From Clostridium sp. Cult3 (GTDB taxonomy: Bacteria > Bacillota > Clostridia > Tissierellales > Tepidimicrobiaceae): a stretch of 52,047 nucleotides of DNA. The DNA lies in assembly GCF_021655115.1 (NCBI RefSeq), contig NZ_PPXY01000007.1, positions 1-52,047 of the forward strand. Reading direction: 5' to 3'. Below the pieces are notes generated by a model. It worked only from the letters and a program-made list of their open reading frames with translations. It was not told where the DNA came from and ran no database searches. Of the stretch, positions 44,487 through 51,638 are shown piece after piece (positions within the stretch are counted from its first letter, which is position 1; each line of letters opens with the position of its first letter). The position numbers and the translations under genes are program-made.

Positions 44487-44629
44487 AAAGAAATGAACTA
44501 CAGGTCCAAACTGCCTTTTAAATTGGATTCTAAAAGGCTTTATGTGGCCTATGCATGCAATAGGTATACGTACAATATAAAGACCGTTATATCGGCTTAC
44601 GTGGCCTGTGGCGGGTTTTCATAGACTTT
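44487..44629 (-). ncRNA. Candidate structured RNA upstream of the recombinase
   Basis: The gene-free stretch 44388-44778 holds an island that is richer in G and C than its surroundings. Read on the minus strand, a broken closing helix forms from AAAG, ATGAA and ACAGG (44629-44605) with CCTGT, TTCAT and CTTT (44504-44487). Inside are three hairpins: CCG/CGG near 44594, CCTAT/ATAGG (44564-44548) and GCCTTTTA/TAAAAGGC (44537-44513). A motif AGGCCACRTAARGCC occurs twice, around 44600 and 44543. It could be a recombinase leader or a 6S-like RNA; Bacillus 6S-1 also lies by a ThiF-family gene. No clear promoter or terminator; strand uncertain. The rest of the stretch shows nothing definite. Confidence 0.4.
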
Positions 44630-44778
44630 GAATAGTAATTATTTGTGAAAATACATAATATTTGTTTCTATGCATATTTTAATAAACTTTAAGCTTATTT
44701 ACATCGACTTATTTATTATTAAAATAGCTTTTCTATATAGCTAAATAATACCTAATTGTAGGTTTTACTTATAACAAA

Positions 44779-44822
44779 TAACAAAAGTTTACATACATAG
44801 CTATGTATGTAAACTTTTGTTA
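44779..44822 (-). terminator. Palindromic terminator after the ThiF-family gene
   Basis: A perfect 44-bp palindrome whose half is made of TAACAAAAG, TTTACATACA and TAG lies 50 nt beyond the stop; on the minus strand it ends CTTTTGTTATTTG. Confidence 0.8.
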
Positions 44823-44871
44823 TTGTTAAGCAATACTATATTACTATTTTATAATCGGTTGCACTAACATA

Positions 44872-45555
44872 TTAAAATGTCACTAAATCAAAGCTACTAT
44901 TTAACAAATCTATAAATAATACCTTGTTTCTTATAAGCTTTCCTCTTTGAGTTAATAATTTTATTACTTCAGCTACTTGAATAGAAGCTATTAAGGGTGG
45001 TATAAAGGATGGATTGCCTAATCTTTTTTCTACTCCCTCTCCCATCCTACTATTTGGGGGATAAAGTAAATCTAGTATATCATCTCCTGGTAAAATAGTG
45101 GCCACTTGTCCATAAAAACCAGCAATGGCTCCATGGACCATAGGAATATTTAGTTTTTCTGCTGCATATTTAACTATAAATCTCGTTTGGATATTATCTA
45201 GTGCATCCACAATCACATCGTGGCCTTGAATCAATGTTAATACATTAGATTCCGTTATCATTGTTTCAATAGCATTTACTTGTATATGAGGGTTGACTAA
45301 TTTCATTCTTTTTTTGGTTTCGTTTGCTTTACTCATGGAAATATTTTCGGTATGACAAACTATCTGTCGATTTAAATTGGTTTCATCAAATACATCTCCA
45401 TCTATTGCGGTGATGTATCCGACACCAATCCGGCCTAACATTTCTACCACATATCCACCAAGCCCTCCACAGCCAATAACACAAACCTTACTATGATTCA
45501 ATCTATTCATATCAGCAATAGATAAAGAATCCATATTTCTTTCATAACGTTTCAT
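44872..45555 (-). CDS. ThiF/MoeB/HesA-family adenylyltransferase-like protein
   Basis: 227 residues. The ATP-binding glycine loop VIGCGGLGGYVVEMLGRIGVG, the aspartate-containing DALDN and N-R-Q segment (DETNLNRQI) match E1-like enzymes that adenylate sulfur carriers or tRNA t6A. The two CxxC zinc motifs usual in ThiF and MoeB are missing; the place where they would be reads LLYPPNSRMGEG and GNPSFIPP. No sulfur carrier or molybdopterin gene is near. It may be a TcdA-like or a free-standing HesA member. Confidence 0.82.
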   Translation of the reverse strand: MKRYERNMDSLSIADMNRLNHSKVCVIGCGGLGGYVVEMLGRIGVGYITAIDGDVFDETNLNRQIVCHTENISMSKANETKKRMKLVNPHIQVNAIETMITESNVLTLIQGHDVIVDALDNIQTRFIVKYAAEKLNIPMVHGAIAGFYGQVATILPGDDILDLLYPPNSRMGEGVEKRLGNPSFIPPLIASIQVAEVIKLLTQRGKLIRNKVLFIDLLNSSFDLVTF

Positions 45556-45599
45556 ACCTTCACCAACTATCTATATATTAATATAAATATTGTTTTAAG

Positions 45600-45644
45600 C
45601 CAAGCTAAGGTTGACATAATTTTATTATGTCAACCTTAGCTTGG
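45600..45644. repeat. 21-bp perfect inverted repeat with 3-nt loop
   Basis: Arms CCAAGCTAAGGTTGACATAA(T) at 45600-45620 and 45624-45644 are exact complements. It lies between the aminotransferase stop and the ThiF start. Neither side has a T-run, so it may stop transcription poorly or serve as an operator or RNase processing site. Confidence 0.85.
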
Positions 45645-45685
45645 AAGATTTAATAAAGTTTCCAACATATAGTTGAAATATTTAA

Positions 45686-46879
45686 TTAAGCATTTCCTAC
45701 AACATCTTTTATTCGTTGTAAGCCTTCTTTGATATTCTCCATTGATGTTGCATAAGACAATCTTATGTAGTCATCATCACCAAAGCCTATACCAGGGATA
45801 ACTGCTACTTTACACTTATCTAATAAAATTTTTGCAAAATCTAAGGAATTATTGATTTTCACTCCTCCAATATCTTTTCCTTTTAATTGAGTAATATTTA
45901 CCATAATATAAAATGCACCTTTTGGTTTTTTACAGCTTAATCCCTCTATTGAATTTATGGTCTCTGCCATATAATTTCTTCTTTCTTCAAATTGCTTTTT
46001 CATCTCTTCAACGCTACTTTGATCATCTAAAAGTCCTACTACGCTAGCATATTGGGATATAGAACATGGATTGGAAGTAGTGTGGCTCTGTAGATTACTC
46101 ATTACTTTTACTATATCTTCATGGGCAGCGGCGTATCCAATTCTCCATCCCGTCATAGCATAGGCCTTTGACATACCGTTTATTACTATAGTTTGCCTTT
46201 TAATATCTTCATTAAAAGATGCAATACTAATATGTTCACCATCATATACTAACCTCTCATAGATTTCATCAGAAATTACAAATATGTTATTTTCAACTGC
46301 CCAATCTGCAATTTTCTTTAATTCATCCTTGTCATATATAGCACCTGTTGGATTGCTAGGGCTATTTAATATTATAGCTTTTGTCTTATCAGTTAGCACA
46401 CTGTTTAGATCGGAAACGGTGAATTTGAAATCATTTTCCTCTTTTGTCTGTATGTATACTGGTTCGCCACCAGCAATTTTTATCATTTGAGGATAACTAA
46501 CCCAATATGGAATACCGATTATTACTTCATCGCCTGGATTAATTATTGCCATTAAAGCATTATAGATAGAATGTTTTGCTCCACTTGATATGATAATATT
46601 GTTGTTATTGTAATCAAGTCCATTATCTCTCTTTAATTTTTTGCAAATAGCCTTTTTTAATTCAATAATACCAGATGCGGAAGTATATCTTGTTAACCCT
46701 TCTTCTATAGCCCTTATTCCTTCTCTTCTAATATTTTCAGGAGTATCGAAATCTGGCTCCCCTGCTCCAAAACCAATAACATCTATCCCTTCAGCTTTCA
46801 TAGCTTTTGCTTTTGCTGTTATTTCTAGAGTAACAGACGGGGATATTTTAAGCCCTTTTTCTGATAAGTTTAAATTCAT
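45686..46879 (-). CDS. aspC: Aspartate aminotransferase-type PLP enzyme
   Basis: 397 residues from ATG 46879, with GGAGGT 6 nt upstream; an upstream ATG at 46969 would add an ill-fitting 30 residues. PLP lysine in INGMSKAYAMTGWRIGYAA, with SPSNPTGAIY and SDEIYERLVYDG upstream, and RLSYATS arginine near the end. Converts 2-oxoacids and glutamate/aspartate by transamination; the substrate subgroup is by likeness to Firmicute AspC. The gene is downstream of padR on the same strand. Confidence 0.9.
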   Translation of the reverse strand: MNLNLSEKGLKISPSVTLEITAKAKAMKAEGIDVIGFGAGEPDFDTPENIRREGIRAIEEGLTRYTSASGIIELKKAICKKLKRDNGLDYNNNNIIISSGAKHSIYNALMAIINPGDEVIIGIPYWVSYPQMIKIAGGEPVYIQTKEENDFKFTVSDLNSVLTDKTKAIILNSPSNPTGAIYDKDELKKIADWAVENNIFVISDEIYERLVYDGEHISIASFNEDIKRQTIVINGMSKAYAMTGWRIGYAAAHEDIVKVMSNLQSHTTSNPCSISQYASVVGLLDDQSSVEEMKKQFEERRNYMAETINSIEGLSCKKPKGAFYIMVNITQLKGKDIGGVKINNSLDFAKILLDKCKVAVIPGIGFGDDDYIRLSYATSMENIKEGLQRIKDVVGNA

Positions 46880-46981
46880 ATTAATACCTCCATATTCTTC
46901 ATTTTTTATCCAAATATTAAATTCCATATTATATATTTCTACATAAATTCTCAATTCCCTTCTTTTCAAGTTAAATATTTG

Positions 46982-47365
46982 TCAGAATTTCATTCCATAT
47001 ATATCTTTTAGCACGGTTTGTACGATATGCAAGGAATCCTCAAAAGTAGGTTTATGCTGTAATAATATGACTTTGTAGTGCTTATATCCTTCGTCGGTAA
47101 GGCGATAATGTCTAATAGATCTTTTATCTGGTTCTTCCCACCAACCAGTTACATACCCTTCTTCTTCAAGTTCTCTAAGTAATGGATATACCATCCCAGG
47201 ACTAGGCTCCCATTTGCCATTTAATCTACTTTTGATTTCCTCGATAATTTCATTTCCATAGTAGCTCCTATCTTTTAGTAGATGTAATATATATAATTTT
47301 ACGAAGGAGGTTGTGCTGATCTTTGAGGGGAATTGCCTATTCCTTTCATTTCTATAATTGTTCAA
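46982..47365 (-). CDS. PadR-family transcriptional regulator
   Basis: 127 residues from TTG 47365, directly after the stop of the PHP gene with GGAAGGA upstream, so the two are coupled. The PadR winged helix is clear: LYILHLLKDRSYYGNEIIEEI, SPGMVYPLLRELEEEGYVTGWWEE, RHYRLTDEGYKHY. The N terminus has an extra charged stretch. Target genes are unknown; the downstream aminotransferase or upstream PHP gene are candidates. Confidence 0.9.
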   Translation of the reverse strand: MNNYRNERNRQFPSKISTTSFVKLYILHLLKDRSYYGNEIIEEIKSRLNGKWEPSPGMVYPLLRELEEEGYVTGWWEEPDKRSIRHYRLTDEGYKHYKVILLQHKPTFEDSLHIVQTVLKDIYGMKF

Positions 47366-48181
47366 CTATATCCTTCCTTTCATAATAGGGATATGATTTA
47401 TGTTGATATAATATTTCCCTAATAAGTAATCTCCATCAATAATTTCGCCATGACAATCTGAACCACCCGTAACAATTAATCCATATTGTTTAGCAACTTC
47501 TAACAAGTATTTTACACTATCTGAATCATGTTTGGAATGTATAGCTTCTATGCCATCGATGCCCATATGTATACAATAATCTATTATACTATTATCTTTT
47601 AAAACTCCTGGATGGGCTAATATTGCGATTCCTTCTAATTTGTGGATAAGGTCTATAGTTTCAACTATACTTAATGTTTTTCTTTCTATATAGGCAGGTT
47701 TACCCCTATTTAAGTATAATTCAAAAGCTTCTTTAACGTTAGAAACATATCCATGTTTTACTAGAACTCTAGCTATATGAGGTCGGCCAATATAATCCTC
47801 TTCAGCAATCTTGTATACTTCATCCACGTCTATCTTCATACCAAGGCTATTAACTTTATCAATGATTTTCAATCCTCTTAATATTCTTTCTTGTCTCAAA
47901 CTATCGGTTACTTGTTCAATTATCGATGATTTGTAATCAATAAAATATCCCAATATATGAACTTCTTCATCCTTATATATACAACCAAACTCTATACCTG
48001 GAATTATGTATATTTTATCTATAGTTTTACTATATTGTATTGCAGACTTTATACCATCTACAGTATCATGATCGGTAATAGCTATACCATCAAGGCCTTT
48101 TAATACAGCTAAATCGATTACTTGTTTTGGAGTAAGTAATCCATCAGAATAATTAGTGTGCACATGTAAATCAAATATCAT
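47366..48181 (-). CDS. PHP-domain phosphoesterase (RNase AM/YciV-like)
   Basis: 271 residues. Metal-binding motifs of the PHP fold are complete: DLHVHTNYSDG, ITDHDTVDG, PGIEFGC, AHPGVL and GSDCHGE. Relatives include YciV/RNase AM, which trims 5' ends of RNA and hydrolyses 3',5'-bisphosphonucleotides; the exact substrate here is inferred. Its stop abuts the padR start. Confidence 0.88.
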   Translation of the reverse strand: MIFDLHVHTNYSDGLLTPKQVIDLAVLKGLDGIAITDHDTVDGIKSAIQYSKTIDKIYIIPGIEFGCIYKDEEVHILGYFIDYKSSIIEQVTDSLRQERILRGLKIIDKVNSLGMKIDVDEVYKIAEEDYIGRPHIARVLVKHGYVSNVKEAFELYLNRGKPAYIERKTLSIVETIDLIHKLEGIAILAHPGVLKDNSIIDYCIHMGIDGIEAIHSKHDSDSVKYLLEVAKQYGLIVTGGSDCHGEIIDGDYLLGKYYININHIPIMKGRI

Positions 48182-48250
48182 ATTCTATGTTCTCCTTTTA
48201 TTGTATCATAACTATATTATATACAATCATATAATATAGTATCAAGATAT

Positions 48251-48282
48251 AAAAAAACCTGTTGAATTCAACAGGTTTTTTT
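48251..48282. terminator. Terminator after the spoVS pair
   Basis: A perfect palindrome with arms AAAAAACCTGTTGAA and its complement is followed by T-runs on both strands. It ends the minus-strand spoVS unit 20 nt beyond the last stop. Confidence 0.93.
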
Positions 48283-48301
48283 ATTATACTTCCCCTTAAG
48301 A

Positions 48302-48562
48302 TTATCTTGGTTCTACAATTAACTTAATAGCTGTCCTTTCCTCCCCATCAATTTCGATGTCAGTAAAAGCTGGTATACAGATTAGATCCATCCCGCTAGG
48401 TGCAACAAATCCTCTCGCTATAGCTACTGCTTTAACTGCTTGATTTAAAGCACCTGCTCCAATTGCTTGTAGTTCTGCATTGCCCCTTTCTCTTAAGACT
48501 CCGGCTAATGCTCCTGCCACAGAATTTGGACTTGATTTTGCTGATACTTTTAATACATCCAT
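48302..48562 (-). CDS. spoVS: Stage V sporulation protein S, downstream copy
   Basis: 86 residues, full SpoVS: starts MDVLKVSAKSSPNSVAGAL and contains IGAGALNQAVKAVAIARGFV and EERTAIKLIVEPR. Alba-like small protein; in Bacillus it is needed for spore coat and core maturation and is under sigma-H. It differs from the upstream copy at only three residues (R/K, L/I, M/I) and is 19 bp from it. GGGGG ribosome binding site repeated. Confidence 0.95.
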   Translation of the reverse strand: MDVLKVSAKSSPNSVAGALAGVLRERGNAELQAIGAGALNQAVKAVAIARGFVAPSGMDLICIPAFTDIEIDGEERTAIKLIVEPR

Positions 48563-48581
48563 TAAAATATCCCCCTTAAGA

Positions 48582-48842
48582 TTATCTTGGTTCTACAATT
48601 AACTTAATAGCTGTCCTTTCTTCACCATCGATTTCGATGTCAGTAAAAGCTGGTATACAAATGAGATCGATTCCACTAGGTGCAACAAATCCTCGTGCTA
48701 TAGCTACTGCTTTAACTGCTTGATTTAAAGCACCTGCTCCAATTGCTTGGATTTCTGCATTTCCTTTTTCCCTCAAAACTCCAGCTAGTGCTCCTGCTAC
48801 AGAATTTGGACTTGATTTTGCTGATACTTTTAATACATCCAT
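48582..48842 (-). CDS. spoVS: Stage V sporulation protein S, upstream copy
   Basis: 86 residues, the first copy transcribed. Protein is 83 of 86 identical to the other copy. AAGGGGG lies 8 nt before the ATG. A textbook sigma-H-type promoter is about 42-70 nt upstream, so both copies should be made early in sporulation. rnY is the next gene upstream, a pairing common in Clostridia. Confidence 0.95.
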   Translation of the reverse strand: MDVLKVSAKSSPNSVAGALAGVLREKGNAEIQAIGAGALNQAVKAVAIARGFVAPSGIDLICIPAFTDIEIDGEERTAIKLIVEPR

Positions 48843-48883
48843 TAAAATATCCCCCTTATATTAATATATTTTGTATATATTAT

Positions 48884-48912
48884 TAATTCTACAGATAATT
48901 CAAAAATCCTCT
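48884..48912 (-). promoter_or_regulatory. Sigma-H-type promoter of the spoVS pair
   Basis: On the minus strand AGAGGATTT (48912-48904) and GTAGAATTA (48892-48884) are 11 nt apart. They match the Bacillus sigma-H consensus RnAGGAwWW-N11/12-RnnGAATwW at every position. spoVS of Bacillus is transcribed by sigma-H, which supports the call. Confidence 0.8.
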
Positions 48913-49006
48913 TTTATTTTAAAAAATTTTAATAAAATTTGAAACTTCTGCAATATTATCTTATAAGAACCATCTAATAGAATTTATAGGGCATAAATCA
49001 ACGATG

Positions 49007-50536
49007 TTATTTTGCATATTCAATAGCTCTTGTCTCCCTAATAACATTAACCTTAATTTGACCTGGATAGTCCAATTCTGATTCTATTCTCTTAACAATC
49101 TCTCTAGCAGTATGGATTATTTCATCATCCTTAACATCCTCAGGTTTTACCATAATTCTTAATTCACGCCCAGCTTGAATAGCATAGGATTTTTCTATAC
49201 CATCAAAGGAATTTGCAATTTCCTCAAGCTTTTCAAGTCTTTTAATATAAGCTTCTAAGGTTTCTCTTCTTGCACCAGGTCTTGCAGCAGAAATTGCATC
49301 AGCTGCTTGTACTAATACAGCTTCTACGCTTTGTGGCTCTATGTCTCCATGATGTGCTGCTATAGCATGAAGCACTTCCTTTGGCTCTCTATATCTTCTA
49401 GCTAAGTCTACACCAATATCAACATGTGGACCTTCTACCTCGTGATCTACTGCCTTGCCTATATCATGTAATAGACCTGCTCTTTTGGCGACTCTAACAT
49501 CAGCTCCTAACTCAGCTGCCATAACCCCTGCAAGATGAGATACTTCTATAGAATGCCTAAGGACATTTTGTCCATAGCTTGTTCTATATTTTAATCTACC
49601 CAGTAGTTTAATTAACTCTGGATGAAGACCGTGAATGCCTGTTTCAAAGGCTGCTTGTTCCCCTTCTTCCTTAATAATATTGTCGACCTCTAATTTGGCT
49701 TTTTCTACCATTTCCTCAATTCTAGCTGGATGTATTCGTCCATCTACAATTAACTTTTCTAATGCAATTCTTGCAATCTCTCTTCTAATAGGGTCGAAGC
49801 CAGATAACACTACTGCCTCTGGGGTATCATCTATTATTAAATCAATTCCTGTCAAAGTTTCAAGGGTTCTAATGTTTCTACCTTCACGACCAATTATTCT
49901 ACCTTTCATCTCATCGTTAGGTAGATTTACTACTGTTACAGTGGTTTCTGCAACATGGTCAGCGGCACATTTTTGAATTGCACATGATATGATTTCCCTA
50001 GCTTTCTTTTCCGCTTCTTCCTTTGTCCTATTTTCAATTTCTTTTATCATAATAGCGGATTCATGAGCAATTTCCTTTTTAATGTCATTTAGCAACAATT
50101 CTTTAGCATCTTCGGAGGTCAAGCCTGAAAGTCTTTCTAGTTCTTCTACCTGCTTATTATACAATTCATCAATAAGAATTTCTTTTCCATCTAATTCTTT
50201 TGATTTTTTATTAAGATTTTCTTCTTTTCTTTCAAGGGATTCGCTTTTTCTATCAATAGATTCCTCTTTATGCATCAAACGACGTTCTAACTTTTGTATC
50301 TCAGATCGTCTTTCTCTATTTTCCCTTTCATTTTCAATCCTTATTTTGTGAATTTCTTCTTTTGCTTCCAGTAGAACCTCTTTTTTATGTGTTTCAGCTT
50401 CTCGATTGGCATCTTCTACAATCTTTATTGCTAATTCCTCAGCATTTTTTATTTTACGCTCTCCTATGGTTTTTCTAATATAAAAACCAACTACAATTCC
50501 AACAGTAATACTTATAATAATTATTACAAAGTCAAT
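49007..50536 (-). CDS. rny: Ribonuclease Y, apparent ATT start
   Basis: 509 residues when started at ATT 50536, 9 nt after AGGAGG. The N terminus is the expected membrane helix ([21 protein letters not shown]), followed by a long coiled coil ([20 protein letters not shown]), a KH domain ([29 protein letters not shown]) and an HD nuclease domain ([23 protein letters not shown]). Length matches other RNase Y (about 510-520). The first ATG in frame (50278) would remove the membrane anchor and part of the coiled coil. No ATG, GTG or TTG is in frame upstream before a stop. RNase Y starts mRNA decay at the membrane. Confidence 0.9.
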   Translation of the reverse strand: MDFVIIIISITVGIVVGFYIRKTIGERKIKNAEELAIKIVEDANREAETHKKEVLLEAKEEIHKIRIENERENRERRSEIQKLERRLMHKEESIDRKSESLERKEENLNKKSKELDGKEILIDELYNKQVEELERLSGLTSEDAKELLLNDIKKEIAHESAIMIKEIENRTKEEAEKKAREIISCAIQKCAADHVAETTVTVVNLPNDEMKGRIIGREGRNIRTLETLTGIDLIIDDTPEAVVLSGFDPIRREIARIALEKLIVDGRIHPARIEEMVEKAKLEVDNIIKEEGEQAAFETGIHGLHPELIKLLGRLKYRTSYGQNVLRHSIEVSHLAGVMAAELGADVRVAKRAGLLHDIGKAVDHEVEGPHVDIGVDLARRYREPKEVLHAIAAHHGDIEPQSVEAVLVQAADAISAARPGARRETLEAYIKRLEKLEEIANSFDGIEKSYAIQAGRELRIMVKPEDVKDDEIIHTAREIVKRIESELDYPGQIKVNVIRETRAIEYAK

Positions 50537-50604
50537 AACGACCCACCTCCTATTTTATTTAGTTTTCAAGTTCCATTTTACATATCTTCATTTTCAAGCC
50601 TTGG

Positions 50605-50631
50605 ATAAAAATATAAACCGAGTAGTCTCGG
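50605..50631 (-). terminator. Terminator after the SbcC-like C-terminal gene
   Basis: On the minus strand CCGAG-ACTA-CTCGG is followed by TTTATATTTTTAT, 80 nt beyond the gene and 70 nt before rny. Confidence 0.75.
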
Positions 50632-50711
50632 CCTATAGAGTCTACACATATATTTTTGTATAGCAAGGTACGATTTTATTTTATTACTTTTTGGTAAATA
50701 TGTCAAGTGGG

Positions 50712-51371
50712 TTAATTAGGAGTTATCTCTTCTATTTGGCTCTCCGTTCCCTTCATATAAACTTTATAAGCTCTGGTACCAATGGATGAGAGATGGTTAT
50801 TGTGTGTTACCATAATAATTTGTCTATTAAATAATTCTGAACTTCTCATCAAAAAATCAGCTACATTGAATATATACTCTTCACTTACATGTTTAGCTGG
50901 TTCATCCAATATAAGTGGCCCTTCTATTGTAGGTTTATATATTTGCAGGAAAGCTATCCGTAATGCCAAGGATATTATATCTACTACGCCTCCGCCCCTC
51001 GACAATTCTGGCTTTGTTTTAATTATACTTTCTTCCACCTTAGTTAATACATAGAATTCTGCATTTGGTTTACCGTATAATTCTTCAATTTCTATTTCAA
51101 ACTCCGCATTATTCTCAAATATATACTGTAGGCAATTTGTAACCAATGATTCCACCTGAAGTTTTGCTTGATTCCTAGCAAATTCAGAAGTACTTTGTAA
51201 AAGTACACTTACTTTTTCTATTAGATCAATATCGGATTCAATCTGTTCAACTAATTCTATATATTGCTGTATTTGTTCTAATATTTTTTCTTTTTTTCCT
51301 TGCTCCTTTGAAATATAGGATTTCATTTCGGATACATAAGTATCCAATTCACTATAATTATTGATATTCAT
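50712..51371 (-). CDS. SbcC/Rad50-like ATPase, C-terminal half
   Basis: 219 residues. An N-terminal coiled coil (about 1-85) leads into the C-lobe of an SMC-type ABC ATPase: signature SRGGGVVDIISLALRIAFLQ, Walker B PLILDEPAKHVSEE and the switch histidine MVTHNNH. There is no Walker A, so it cannot work alone; the N-lobe should lie at the start of the gene at 51639 and beyond the window. The 82-residue coiled-coil gene is 4 nt upstream. Together they look like one Rad50/SbcC-type protein split into separate chains. Confidence 0.82.
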   Translation of the reverse strand: MNINNYSELDTYVSEMKSYISKEQGKKEKILEQIQQYIELVEQIESDIDLIEKVSVLLQSTSEFARNQAKLQVESLVTNCLQYIFENNAEFEIEIEELYGKPNAEFYVLTKVEESIIKTKPELSRGGGVVDIISLALRIAFLQIYKPTIEGPLILDEPAKHVSEEYIFNVADFLMRSSELFNRQIIMVTHNNHLSSIGTRAYKVYMKGTESQIEEITPN

Positions 51372-51375
51372 ATTA

Positions 51376-51624
51376 TCACTTCTTTTCTAAAATATCCCTT
51401 GGTAATAAAGCATTGGCTTTGTTAAATAGATCATTTATCTCCGATGTTAATTTTTGAATTTCTTCTTCTAAATTCTCAGGATTTACCCCTAGGCTATTTA
51501 GTTCTTTAATGATTTCCTCCTGTTGATTGTTTAATTGCTCCAATCTGGCTTCTGCTTTATATTTCAAATTCTTAGCCCTTTCAAGATTGTCTTTTAGTAT
51601 ATTAAGTTCCTTCTCATAATCCAT
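51376..51624 (-). CDS. Small coiled-coil protein between the SbcC-like halves
   Basis: 82 residues, nearly all E/K/L heptads (LERAKNLKYKAEARLEQLNNQQEEIIKELNSL), with one helix break near NPENLEEEI. No cysteine, no enzyme motif. It lies 14 nt after the zinc-hook chain and 4 nt before the C-terminal ATPase half, so it is translated with them; it may be a separate arm segment of the complex. Confidence 0.75.
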   Translation of the reverse strand: MDYEKELNILKDNLERAKNLKYKAEARLEQLNNQQEEIIKELNSLGVNPENLEEEIQKLTSEINDLFNKANALLPRDILEKK

Positions 51625-51638
51625 ATATTCTATCCTCC

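Noticed and set aside
44784-44815. Possible dif site (TATGTAAACT half-site) in the palindrome after the ThiF gene
   Set aside because: Both halves are the same perfect inverted sequence, unlike the asymmetric Firmicute dif, and the T-rich end suits a terminator.
49635-50351. Plus-strand frames over rny
   Set aside because: Serine/phenylalanine-rich antisense shadows of the KH and coiled-coil regions.
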